Part shown: one piece after another, positions 36,208 to 46,773 of the stretch | How positions within the stretch are numbered: the first letter of the stretch is position 1 | Layout of the letters: every line of letters begins with the position of its first letter | Origin: Cichorium intybus | Taxonomy: Eukaryota > Streptophyta > Magnoliopsida > Asterales > Asteraceae | Assembly (NCBI GenBank): GCA_023525715.1 | Contig: CM042017.1 | Span: 78,561,169-78,625,168, forward strand | Direction of reading: 5' to 3' | Length of the DNA stretch: 64,000 bases | The notes under the pieces: generated by a model | Database searches by the model: none | What the model was told of the DNA's origin: nothing | What the model saw: the letters and a program-made list of their open reading frames with translations, nothing else | Position numbers and translations under genes: made by a program

Positions 36208-37373
36208 TGTTAGTCCCATTACAACCCTTTATAATGGACCATAACCCATCACTACCCTTTAAAATGCACCATGACCTATCACAACCCTTCTTGGTTGACC
36301 ATAACCCATCACAACCCATTCCAATGGAACATAAACTATCACCACCCTTTCAAGTGAACCATAACCCATCACAACCTTTTATAATGGACAATAATGACAA
36401 CGCCTAGTAATATCAAGTATTTTAGTCGTTGTTGAGCCCTATTCTTGGTGATTTTATATCATATATGCTATGGTATTCTCACTTTTTGTGCGAGTGCTTG
36501 TTTGCAAAGAAAATTCATAAATAGGGGTTAAATGCGTACAAAATGAAAGAAGTTTAGAGATAAAGACAAAAACAGTCGCCTGAACACGCGCGCCGCGAAT
36601 ATGCATGTGGGCGCACTGCGCTGAGTCAACGATGAGGCGGTGGAAGAAATTCAAATGACGAAAAAACAGGGATAAGGCACTACGCGTGTCGTGGTTTTGA
36701 GCTATGCGTGACGCGAGTCTTAATTTTCCACAACTATAAATAGAGGCCATTAGGTCGAAATCAGCAGGCAAGGAACGACCCATAAGGTGGACTTAAGGCT
36801 TCTTTGACTCCAAGTTTCGGATTTCAGCAACCATTCGTGGTATTTTATGTTTCTTCATTTAATTTCAATATTAGTTTAGTTGTTTTAGTTATTAGCTTGG
36901 TGTTTTTGGGTGTGACAACCATTAGCATTAGGTTAAAGTTTCTGAATTTCGTTTGTTACTGTTTTGAACCTTCTGGATTGGTGTTTAATAGAGTTAATCA
37001 TTCAGTTCATGTTGGTTTGCTTATTTTACCTTATTTTATGCTTTATTGCTTTGGATGTGTTTGGATTGTTCTTGTTGTTTCTGGATTTGGATCATACTTT
37101 CTGATTTCAGTAAATAACTTTAGTTTAGAAATTGATTTGGTTTAGTTTGGTTAATGTTAGATTTAGTTTTTAGCAATTGTTTGGATTTTGGATTTTTGGA
37201 CTGTTTTTGGGAAAGTAGAAGATTAGTCTCTCTGGCTGTAGCGTGACACTACAGTTGGTAATCTATCGCCTATCTTGACCACGAAACTCCTGTGGATCGA
37301 CCATGACTTCCACTGTGATAGTGAGAGTGATGTTTTTATTATTTTTGACCGCACGATGACTGCTGCGATGTCA
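36208..37373 (+). repeat. Probable 5' LTR of the Athila-like element (unit A)
   Basis: TGTTAG...GATGTCA, about 1,166 bp, directly before the primer site. TATAAATAG at 36,736-36,744 is a good TATA box. The left edge is tentative because no second LTR is in the window to compare with. Confidence 0.5.
36215..36395 (+). repeat. 30-bp tandem repeat at the start of the LTR (unit A)
   Basis: Six imperfect 30-base units of the type ATGGACCATAACCCATCACA plus a linker. Read as protein they give a decapeptide (PFIMDHNPSQ) with variation, but no start or gene context supports translation. A copy is at 54,281-54,461. Confidence 0.85.
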
Positions 37374-37377
37374 AATT

Positions 37378-37396
37378 TTGGCGCTGTTGCCGGGGA
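37378..37396 (+). other. Primer-binding site, Athila/Tat type (unit A)
   Basis: TTGGCGCTGTTGCCGGGGA. One base differs from the common TTGGCGCCGTTGCCGGGGA seen after Athila-type LTRs. The copy in unit B is at 55,444-55,462. Confidence 0.75.
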
Positions 37397-37520
37397 GTTG
37401 TGAGCTTAAAAGTAGGTGATCTGTAGGGAGTTGTTTTCTGAATTTTAGTTTTAGGTTTTGAGATTTGAGTTTGGTTAGTATTTTTTTGCTTTGGTTTTGA
37501 TGGGTGTGTTGCACTAGTGC

Positions 37521-37935
37521 ATGCGTACCCGTCGGGGTGGGCAGTTATCACCCTTTCTTTTTGACTCAGAGATCGAACGAACCGCATGCAAGAACCATGT
37601 GCCTAGGCGCTTAGATAAGATGACTCCTAGTAGTGTTAGTATAGAGGATGTTACCCATGAACCCTTGGGTGAGGTAACAGGGGGAATTCCATTTATACCC
37701 CCAATGTCAGAATTTCATTTTGGTAGAACGAGTGCTACTGGTGGTGCGGTTTCAGCCCCCGCATCGATACCATCATGCACTCCGCCTTCAGATCCACCAT
37801 TACCACAACAAACCACCAACCCTTTTTCAGCTGCTATGGCTTGGGGAGCGCCGACCCGAGATGGCAACCTACCGTCTAGATAGCACACCACCATTTCTCA
37901 ACCGCAACAATCACAACCATTACAACCACCATACC
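37521..37935 (+). pseudogene. N-terminal gag region of the Athila-like element (unit A)
   Basis: An open frame of 120 codons beginning MRTRRGGQLSPFLFDSEIER, rich in Pro, Ser and Thr after residue 65. A stop at 37,881 precedes a Q/P-coding stretch that leads into the Copia insertion at 37,936. The rest of gag resumes at 45,252. It is probably the natural gag start; the start codon choice is not secure. Confidence 0.5.
37931..37935 (+). other. Target-site duplication ATACC (left)
   Basis: Directly before the Copia 5' LTR and identical to 45,252-45,256 directly after its 3' LTR. It proves insertion of the Copia element into the Gypsy gag region. Confidence 0.95.
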
Positions 37936-38701
37936 TGTTGGATTAGGTGTCTAAGCCATGACTTATAATTTGTATTTATCTTGTTAATTGAAGCAAAGTC
38001 CATTTGGGTTGCCCTCACAGCTGGAGGATTGATGTAGAGTTCAGTAGAGAGAAAGGTTGATTTATTAATTGTTTAATAAATCAATAGAAATAAATAAATA
38101 GTTTATTAATATATTTAAGTGTTAATATATTAATTAGAAACTATAATAATTAATTAGAAATTAATCTAGAATTAATTGGATTTAATTTAGTGATTAATTT
38201 AATTAATTAAAAGTGTAGGGACTGGTTTGTATTTATTCAATAGTTGAATAACTGACTGGCCAGTGGACAGGGGCCAAAGTTGGCGCCAACATGGAGGGAA
38301 CCTCCATAAGTAGCAAAACCCAAATTAGGGTTTAGAGGCCTTGGTCCAAGTGGTCAACAGGCTTGCCCACTAAGGAGGCTCCTCTAGGGTTTTGACTGTA
38401 ACCCTTGGAGGCTATAAAAGGAGCCTCCTGGAACCCTAAAACTAGCGCCATTTTCTGTCTCTCTGTTACTCTATTGTTTTCTCCTCTTGTTACTTGGGTG
38501 TGACTCCATTTGAGGCAGGACAATTGTGCTGCTAGCTTCTGGTTCAAGAATTTCAAGGTTGGTTTTCTTGATTTGTTCTTTAGAAATAATTGTTGGCCTT
38601 TAGGTTTTTATTATATGTTCATTGTAGAAAAACATAGATCTCTTTTAGGGTTGCATGTGAACTTAGGAATTTCTAATTCTTTGTTTGTGTAAAACCCTTC
38701 A
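37936..38701 (+). repeat. 5' LTR of Copia (unit A)
   Basis: TGTTGGATTA...CCCTTCA, 766 bp. TATA at 38,413 sits in the loop of a hairpin: GGAGGCT (38,407-38,413) pairs with AGCCTCC (38,422-38,428). Confidence 0.95.
38407..38428 (+). promoter_or_regulatory. LTR TATA box within an inverted repeat
   Basis: GGAGGCT, ATAAAAGG, AGCCTCC: seven-base perfect arms around TATAAAAG. The same arrangement occurs at 44,959-44,980, 56,473-56,494 and 63,048-63,069, and with six-base arms at 8171-8193. Confidence 0.75.
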
Positions 38702-38702
38702 G

Positions 38703-38714
38703 TGGTATCAGAGC
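38703..38714 (+). other. Primer-binding site (tRNA-iMet type)
   Basis: TGGTATCAGAGC one base after the 5' LTR end. The unit B copy is at 56,769-56,780. Confidence 0.9.
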
Positions 38715-39932
38715 CAATTTGTTTTTCTTGTGAATTTGATATAATTGTTATGCATGATGATGGGTGTTTTGAAAAAATTAGACCCACCATGAGGCCATTG
38801 TCGAAATTGGTGGCTAGGGTTTTGAAAACCCTAGCCTCCTCCCTTTCCTTTTTCGATTTCTAGTTTCCTTGGATAAGTAGGTTGTTATTTTTGGTAATTG
38901 TTGAATAATTAAATAACTGGAACCCCTTATCCACTGCTTGCAATTTTCAAGATTTAGGGATAAGGATAGGAAATTAATTTGATTAATTTTGTGATGCCTG
39001 CCCTTGATTTAATTAATTTAATTAATAGTTTAATTAAAAGATAAATTAAATCACTTAAAGGGTTTAAATTTAATTTTAAAATTATATGATAATTGCGAAA
39101 AATTAAAAGATTAAATCCTAAATATTTTAATAAGATTAAAATACATCTTATACATAGTATAATTAAATGTTAATATTATTTGTATAAGATTAAATTGGCT
39201 AGTCTTACCGTTAGTAGGCATCATTCACAAAACTGTCCTATAAAGAGGGTATAAGGCGACTGCCTATAAAATGGTAGTCTAATGGGTGTCCACTCTCACC
39301 CGCCGCTCTCCTGGTCAGTCTAGTGTCGTTAGCCGAACAAGTTTGATATAACCACTTAAGCCTCTTAAAAGTATAATGCTATTATTGAAAGTACTAGAAC
39401 AATTCATTAAAATCCCAATCTAGTTACTTTAGGAAAAATGTGAATGAGTTGCTAATCCATGAAGTTGCACCTTGCACTTTGTGAAAAATTGGTGGAGCGT
39501 GTATGGTTAACCGGCACACCAATAGGGATTCACAAAGAGTTGCAATGGGTTTCTCGATTTTACCATTATTGATGGAGAGTGTATGGTTAACCGGCACGTC
39601 AATTAGAGATGGTAATTGACTTCGAGAGTACCAAGCTAACTTGCATGGTTATTCACACCTGGTTTGTGATCCTCGGCATCCCAGTCACAAACAGTGGGGC
39701 ACATCCGAGATTAAACATGCCATTGAATAATTCAATGAATCTCAACAAATCTAGGAATTTCATAAGATGAAATTGATAAGTGTATTATCTACCTTAATGA
39801 CCATTATGTTGTGATTACGACATCCCTCTTCGCACCATAGTTGGGGTATTTTGGGTCCTAGCCTTAATAAATAATAAATTGGGTAATTATTTAAAAGGAT
39901 TGATTAAACTAATAAATTCTGTTTTATTGTAG
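38715..39932 (+). other. Copia leader (unit A), noncoding
   Basis: About 1.2 kb between primer site and gag, AT-rich in its middle. It contains two copies of the recurring GGAG..GTGTATGGTTAACCGGCAC motif (39,493 and 39,573). No open frame of note. The minus-strand copy at 1-2363 lacks most of this stretch. Confidence 0.6.
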
Positions 39933-40838
39933 ATGTCTAAATCAAGTGTCTATTCTCCTCCCTCTCCTCTTTCACCCATTTCTGAGAGCCTCAGAATGCA
40001 CCTGCCAAATATGGAAAGGCTGACTGGCCTGAACTGTAAGGAATGGCTTCGCAATTGGAGACTGGTTCTCGTTATTGCTGGGAAGCTACATCTCATTGAG
40101 TATCCGATCCCGGTTCCACCGGAACAAGTCATCATAAAAGGTCTTTATGATGAGCATGACTTCTTAGTTGATGAATCCAAAGAAATTTATGACCTCATGC
40201 TATTAACCATTGACCCCGAGTTCCGCAGGGATTTTGAATCCCTGGGGCTATATGAGTTAATACAATTGGTTGAGGAAAAGTTCCAAAAGCCAGTTGAAGA
40301 GGAACGAGCTGGGATCTTCAAAAGACTTGCAGAGTGCAAGCTAAAAGAAGGAAGTAGCATCGATTCGCATGTGCTCCAGATTGAAGCATACGTAGGAGAA
40401 TTGTACAAACTTGGTTATTCCATGAGTCGGGATATGAGTGTTAACATCCTACTCGCTTTGCTGACTAGTAAGTACGATCTGTTCATTCAGACGTATAGAA
40501 AGGAAGACCAGAGAAAGACTTTTATGGAAATGCATCCACTGTTGACTTTATACGAGTCACTCTTGGACATGCATAGCTCCAATGACTCAGCTACGTCTGG
40601 ATTGAGTCCAGTGAAGAGACGCAGCAAGAAACGATCCAGATCGTCTGGACATGTCTCAAACTGGGAATCCATAGGATCGGATACAGTCACGGAAGGATTG
40701 GAAGATGCTCCAAGGTCAAAATCTCAGGTACATCTAAAAACCTCAAAACTCCTGATCCATAATTCCTTGATGCATAATGTGATACACATTTTGGTTTGTA
40801 TGCAGGGAATCAGTAGGGTACGAGACTTTGGCGCATAG
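39933..40838 (+). CDS. Copia-type gag polyprotein, 301 aa (unit A)
   Basis: Capsid protein of a non-autonomous Ty1/Copia element. Residues 1-30 are Pro/Ser rich; LTGLNCKEWLRNWRLVL (about 31-47) and the block LMLLTIDPEFRRDFESLGLY precede the conserved gag core RIFKRLAECKLKEGSSIDSH-like segment (about 127-147) and LLALLTSKYDLFIQTYRKED. A basic RRSKKRSRSS stretch follows at about 230. There is no zinc knuckle. The frame ends in TAG at 40,836, where unit B has TAT and reads 17 codons further. The ATG follows the leader directly and is shared with the minus-strand copy at 1358. Very close to the unit B protein. Confidence 0.82.
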   Translation: MSKSSVYSPPSPLSPISESLRMHLPNMERLTGLNCKEWLRNWRLVLVIAGKLHLIEYPIPVPPEQVIIKGLYDEHDFLVDESKEIYDLMLLTIDPEFRRDFESLGLYELIQLVEEKFQKPVEEERAGIFKRLAECKLKEGSSIDSHVLQIEAYVGELYKLGYSMSRDMSVNILLALLTSKYDLFIQTYRKEDQRKTFMEMHPLLTLYESLLDMHSSNDSATSGLSPVKRRSKKRSRSSGHVSNWESIGSDTVTEGLEDAPRSKSQVHLKTSKLLIHNSLMHNVIHILVCMQGISRVRDFGA

Positions 40839-43800
40839 GAGCACATTTGGATTGGATTTCCATCTCATGCAGTTTTGAAGTTTAGTTAGATATTAAAATC
40901 TTGTTATTAGCTTATTAGATGCGTGCGACATTGTCTATCATATAATACATTGTTCAAGGATTTTGTTTTAATAAAATTGTTGTTTTCTTTTAACACATGG
41001 TTGTTTTTTGAATTGTCCTTGAAATGCTGTATGAATGTGTTAAATGCATGAATAGTAATAACTTGAATGCAGGATTCAGAAATTGTGTCCTTAATGATTG
41101 TTAATGTAAATGTCATAAGAATCAATTCAACCAAAGGTCCAGTTGGACAGGACTTTGGAATCATTTGACTTAGAGACACATAATGAATTGAGTTCTTAAT
41201 GAGGCAAGAAATGAATCACCCAAAGATCCAATTGGATAGGACTTTGGAATCATTTGACTTAGAGTCAAATGATGATAAAGTTCTTTATACAACACATGTG
41301 ACGATAAATGAATCACCCAAAGATCCAGAGGATAGGATTTTGGAATTAGTTGACTTAGAGTCAAGTGATGATTGCAAGTCTTGAACATAATTAACAAAGT
41401 CATAAGTTTACATAGAGATGAAAAAGACATTAAGATTAGGAGCAACGAACACATCAGTTACTGTGTATTGCTCGAATCTTCGAAAAGAATACAATTAGTT
41501 ATACTTTGCAATATTTGTCATTCGGTATGACAAATACGGCTTCGCTTATCAGAATAAGCGATTGAATTGAAACTTTGAACGGTTCAAGGACTTCAAAGGA
41601 AGTATAAAATCCACAGAACCTGAGTGTCATCATAAACTAAGAAATGATTCACATTTTATTCTCTTCCAAGAACATTAATGGTTATAATGTGTCTTAGGGA
41701 AGATAATGGAGCTTTAATCGAAATAATTCGATTCTCGATGCATGAGATACATCGTCAATTAGTTTTCGATAAATTGAATACTAAACCAGTCAAACCATAT
41801 AAACCACATTCCGACCACATCCTAAGACTAAGTAGGTCCTGCAGACACTATCTGAAATATAAAGCTGGGATTGTCCCACTTGCACATAGAAAGTCCAGGG
41901 TCTTGTAGTGTTCGTCCAAACCTTATGACTAGCCTGAACCTGATCAGCAATGTCGTTTCATTGGCTATCCCGCTGTACTTGTAAAAGAAGAGCTCTTTCA
42001 GAAAGAACTCATGCTCTAAGGAAACAGTGGGAGTTGGGACAGTCCTGAATGAGTTCAGGATTAGCCAAGTGAAAGAACCTTTGGTCACGACTAGGCTTGG
42101 AGCAGAAATCAGATTTCTGTTTTTAAAACTGGGATAATCTCCTCTTGACCAATAGTAATGATCACCATCATAAGTAGTTATGATCGGGGTGACATACCGA
42201 TTGGTGGTAAAACACTATAGTTGGTACGGATTAACAATCCGACTACTTGGAAGCATTGGTGAACCCGGTTGCTGCCAAACAAGAGAACCTTAAGGCGAGA
42301 CACAGTCTATGTGAAAATTTTGATTGATTCTTACACCTGGTCTAAAAACCAGTGGGAGTAATTGAATCATCAAAAGAAAGCAACATAGACAGAAACGTAC
42401 CTTCAGAACATCTAGTTGAGTGAGACGATACTTAGAGTCAAGTAATTGATTCCGGGAGAAGCACTCTCAATAGAAGATGAAATCCGAAAGGATACTGCAT
42501 GACATATTGTGAGTCGTTAGTGGAGCACCGGCACACTAATAGGGACTCACAAAGAGTGTCCCAATACAAAGGTACATGGGCCCGGGATTACCCCACGGGC
42601 ATCTCGCAAAAAAGGATATTCAGATTCTCAAAATATGCCAAAGGATTGGATTTTGAGAAAGGGCTGAAAGATTTCCATTAAGATGTCAGAAAGGTTTGGA
42701 TTCTCAAAATGTGTCAAAAGTTCTGGATTTTGTGAATAGTCCATAACTGTGTCAAAGCCAATGGGAGTGTCGTTGTTATCTACTATCTTCATATGTGGGT
42801 TACATACTATTTCTAGGAAACGTCTCCTTTCATTACAAAGTGTAATGACTTGGTGTTAAGAGACGGATCGCTATGAAAGACTTAATTGAGATATGGCATA
42901 CTCAGGTGGTTGTGAACATCTATGCGATAGATCAAGACTCTGCCAATATGATCTTGATGAGATTCAAGATGCATAGCCCAAGGAAAGGAGTTTTCTATCA
43001 TTGTAAAGTATGATGATTTGGCATGAGAGATAAAAAGAAGGTGCAACATACTCACATAATCCATAGACATCTATCGGATAGATATTATCATCAGTATAGA
43101 CCTAGCCATAGTAAGCATGATCTTGATAAGATTCAAGATGCATGAGAAAAGTCTCCGAAAGGAAATAGTTATTAAAATTCGTGACACAAGGATTATAAAG
43201 ATTCCGAAAGGGTTTGGAATAATATTAGATTGGATTCCACGAGCTTCTTGGATCTATCAGAAGTGTCATGAGCATGTCCTGATGACTTAATGCTTAAAGC
43301 ATAGTTAGTCAGATTCAGGATATGACCTGGCTGGGAATACTTAATGGATTCTGTACATACATCTGATGGAGCGCGTGTGGGTCACCGGCACATCATAACA
43401 CCTCGAAACAGTCTTAGGGTGCAGTCATGTGGACTAAAGATCCCGAGAACCATGGAAAGTCACAGTACTCGTCACCAGAATGGAGACGTAAGTGAGAATG
43501 ACAATATGACTAATTTGAGATATCATCGGAAGAATGTCCGATTGGATAAAGTGTATCAATTTATGACATTTGGATACATAGGAAGAGTGAAAGGTCATAT
43601 AGACGTAGTTATAGAACATGAATTAAAAGTTTAAAAGAAATCTAGAAACCGATAATAATTTTATGAAGGATCTGACTTGGTGATTACCTCGTGGAGACTT
43701 GGTAATAAGCAGGAGTAGCTACCAATCAGATTTTATGTTTCATTTTTGCATGTTTCACTTCTCGAATAATTTGATTATTCAAAGGTCCACAGTCACTCGT

Positions 43801-44476
43801 ACTTTTAGGGAGTAAGTATGAACGAAGACTGTCGTGAATTGGTTTGTAGATTGTCTAAGGAGTTAGACATTGCAGTAAGACTGCTGCAACGTTCATGAGT
43901 ACTTGGAAATACAGATTTGAGTATTGGATAAACCCGCGCTCAATAGATTGCTTCATGGATTACATCACGAGAAATGTTGAGACGATAACATCTTATGATC
44001 TTGAGGCGGAGACATATGAGTTGAAATTTGCGAGTCGGTTGTGCATTGATAATGCGTAAACGCATCGGTAACTCGATGTTATAAAACGTATTGTTGTGTG
44101 CAATTTTGATAAGTAAAAGACACAAGCATATGAGTCGAAGCTTATTCGTTCCTTGACCCTGATGGGAAACAGATATCTGTAGGCCTCTCGATGATTTTGA
44201 AGTTGACTAAACTGCTGGTCAGCCTGGACTAAATTGATGTGTTCAATTAGAAGTCCTAAAGTCATAAGCAGAATCGAAAATCGGGAACAGAGTATCAGAC
44301 AGAGATTGATCTCAATCCATGTCTCGTGTCTGAAATATCTTGTTAGACGAATGATCATATGATCACTTATCTATGGACAGAACTGACTGGGTCAGAGTTC
44401 GACAGCAGTTTTTAGGAAGCTGCAGGTTGTTGATTAATCTGAAGATAAAAGAATAATTAATGTCATAGAATTATCC
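40839..44476 (+). other. Noncoding body of Copia (unit A)
   Basis: About 3.6 kb where an autonomous Copia would hold pol. No protease, integrase, reverse transcriptase or RNase H motif could be found. It carries three imperfect copies of a module with GGACTTTGGAATCATTTGAC (41,133-41,178, 41,216-41,273, 41,317-41,370), a diverged repeat ending AAGATGCAT (42,895-42,975 and 43,046-43,145), and two copies of the GGAG...GGCACA motif (42,522 truncated; 43,368). Open frames up to 121 codons show no family resemblance. Confidence 0.65.
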
Positions 44477-44487
44477 AAGTGGGAGAC
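44477..44487 (+). other. Polypurine tract of Copia (unit A)
   Basis: AAGTGGGAGAC directly before the 3' LTR. The unit B copy is at 62,566-62,576. Confidence 0.85.
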
Positions 44488-45251
44488 TCTTGGATTAGGT
44501 GTCTAAGCCATGACTTATAATTTGTATTTATCTTGTTAATTGTAGCAAAGTCCATTTGGGTTGCCCTTATAGCTGGAGGATTGATCTAGTGTTCAGTAGA
44601 GAGAAAGGTTGATTTATTAATTGTTTAATAAATCAATAGAAATAAATAAATAGTTTATTAATATATTTAAGTGTTAATATATTAATTTGAAACTATAATA
44701 ATTAATTAGAAATTAATCTAGAATTAATTGGATTTAATTTAGTGATTAATTTAATTAATTAAAAGTGTAGGGACTGGTTTGTATTTATTCAATAGTTGAA
44801 TAACTGACTGGCCAGTGGACAGGGGCCAAAGTTAGCGCCAACATGGAGGGAACCTCCATAAGTGACGAAACCCTAATTAGGGTTTAGAGGCATTGGTCCA
44901 AGTGGTCAACAGGCTTGCCCACTAAGGAGGCTCCTCTAGGGTTTTGACTGTAACCCTTGGAGGCTATAAAAAGAGCCTCCTGAACCCTAAAACCAACGCC
45001 ATTTTCTGTCTCTCTGTTACTCTGTTGTTTTCTCCTCTTCTTGCTTGGGTGTGACTCCATTTGAGGCAGGACAATTGTGCTGCTAGCTTCTAGTTCTAGA
45101 ATTCAAGGTTGGTTTTCTTGATTTGTTCTTTAGAAATAATTGTTGGCCTTTAGGTTTTTATTATATGTTCATTGTAGAAAAACACATATCTCTTTTAGGG
45201 TTGCATGTGAACTTAGGAATTTCTAGTTCTTTGTTTGTGCAAAACCCTTCA
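44488..45251 (+). repeat. 3' LTR of Copia (unit A)
   Basis: 764 bp. Its first two bases are TC instead of TG, so this LTR end would be a poor integrase substrate if copied. The TATA hairpin is kept at 44,959-44,980. Confidence 0.95.
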
Positions 45252-46289
45252 ATACCAACAAACCATCTTTAAACCACAACCCGCTTTTCAAACCTTACCA
45301 CAACAAACCCAATATGTACAACCACAACCTCCACCGCAGCAGTATCAATATCAGGAGGACGAGCAAAGATACGATGAGGAGGAAGAAGGATGGATTCGTC
45401 AGCAGCAACAGCAGCAACAATGAAACAGAGGTCGGGGACCTCCACGAAGAGTACAACAACAACAACAACAGCAACCGCAAGGTCAACAAAGGTACAACAA
45501 TGATCCTCACTATAACGGTAACTTTGTTCAACCTTTATACTTTGCACAACTGAGAGGGCAATCAATTGCATCACACTTCCAACCGCAGGAGTATGACGAT
45601 TCATCGCCCATTTATATTCCCGAAAATATAGATGCTTAAGTAGAAATTAGGCCATAGCTTTTAGGAATATTGCCTGAGTTTAGGGGTTACAAAAAAGATT
45701 ATCCATATAATCATTTGGGAATACCCCTAGGAACACAAACAAGAACATCTTTAGGTTGAGACTGTTCCCATTCACTTTAAAAGACAAAGCCAAGTATTGG
45801 TTTACATCTCTTCAGTCTAATAGTATCACCAGATGGGAGCAGTTAAAGGCTAAGTTTTTACAAGAGTTCTACCTAGAAAGTAAGACTACAAAGATTAGGC
45901 GAGCCATCCAAGATTTTCAGCAGAAGCCTGGAGAAGCATTTCACGAGGCTTGGGATCGTTTGAAGGAAGTGATGCGCTCTTGCCCTCACCACGACATTTC
46001 GAAGTGGCAGCTGGTCAAGCTATTCTTTGAAGGTGTTGACCTGACTAATCAAGCGATGATCAATGCATCATCCAGTGGTACCATCATGATGCAAGATCCC
46101 GATGAAGCTTGGCAGTTTCTGGAGCAGCTTGGCAACGGATCAAAGGCGAATTTTTCTACCAGGAAGCCTGTAAGCACAACTGCAGCAGTAGGAGCAGATG
46201 CAGATTGGAGGAAGGAGGTCAAGAAGGAGATTAGTGAGTTGAACAAGAAATTTGATAGATTAATGTCTACCTTACAGAATGGGCCCTAG
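45252..46289 (+). pseudogene. Gag of the Athila-like Gypsy element (unit A)
   Basis: Continues the gag cut at 37,935. A Q-rich stretch (45,235-45,423, ending in a run of Gln and a stop) precedes LLGILPEFRGYKKDYPYNHL. After a frameshift comes the Retrotrans_gag domain (45,756-46,289): LRLFPFTLKDKAKYWFTSLQ, TRWEQLKAKFLQEFY, GEAFHEAWDRLKEVMRSCPH, then LVKLFFEGVDL and DPDEAWQFLEQL. This order is the capsid core of plant Gypsy gag of Athila/Tat type. A short coiled tail (KKEISELNKKFDRLMSTL) follows. The frameshift and stops make it non-functional as it stands. Confidence 0.8.
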
Positions 46290-46773
46290 AATCAGCAATA
46301 ATGAGGCCAACAAGGACATAGGACCCAGGAGGCGAACCATGTTTTTGGCAAGGTCAAGGGCAGTACAATAATGGACGACCTTACAGACCTTACAACTAGG
46401 GTTCTCAGAATTTCAACAATCAAAGGCAGAATAACTATCAAGGGCAGTCGTCCAATCAGCCCAGGCAATTGCAACCCGTAAACAACCGCAATTCAAGTGG
46501 GAGCAACAACAGGGGGCAGCTAACAATAACAATGCCCCAGGAAGCCAAGAAGACATGACTGCAAAGATGTATGAAATGTTCAATGCCACCCAGCAGCAAT
46601 CCCAAGCTAATGCCAAAGCCATCGCCAACATGGAAAGGCAGATCGCTTAGATGGCTGAAGATCAAAGAAAGAAGGACAACGACAAGCTGCCTAGTACTAC
46701 AAAAATTAACCCAAACCATACTCAGCGGGCTGGGAAGGAGCATGTGAACGTCGTCGAGGCCGAATGGAGATAG
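46290..46773 (+). other. Gag-protease linker, Q/N-rich remnants
   Basis: Frames are broken. In pieces it encodes Asn/Gln-rich sequence, then a stretch with MYEMFNATQQQSQANAKAIA and NMERQI, as in the coiled region after gag in this Gypsy group. No zinc knuckle is recognised. Confidence 0.45.

Larger units (their letters stand above)
37936..45251 (+). mobile_element. Complete gag-only Copia element, unit A copy
   Basis: 7,316 bp: 5' LTR 37,936-38,701, primer site at 38,703, gag 39,933-40,838, noncoding body, polypurine tract 44,477-44,487, 3' LTR 44,488-45,251, target duplication ATACC. No pol is visible. This matches the non-autonomous layout called TR-GAG (terminal repeats plus gag only). 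About 27 differences separate its LTRs by eye (3.5%). Confidence 0.92.

Noticed and set aside
36804..37145. 113-aa hydrophobic frame, possible membrane protein (and 54,870-55,211)
   Set aside because: Lies in the probable LTR downstream of its TATA box in T-rich sequence; hydrophobicity comes from T-rich codons.
37339..37587. 82-aa Lys/Thr-rich minus-strand frame over the primer site
   Set aside because: Overlaps the Athila primer site and gag start on the opposite strand; a shadow frame.
41900..41915. CACTA right terminus (TCTTGTAGTG)
   Set aside because: Lies inside the Copia body, is not next to subterminal repeats, and the same DNA is colinear in other Copia copies.
43993..44358. 121-aa minus-strand frame (and 62,082-62,447)
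   Set aside because: No domain, opposite to the element, and not open in the older copy of the same family; chance frame.
37936..45251. Two independent Copia insertions at 37,936 and 56,002
   Set aside because: Same host site, same ATACC duplication and continuous flanking identity show one insertion later copied by tandem duplication.
45269..45604. Minus-strand Val/Leu-rich frame that looks membrane-like (and 46,789-46,992)
   Set aside because: Shadow of the Q-rich and E/K-rich gag/protease frames on the plus strand.
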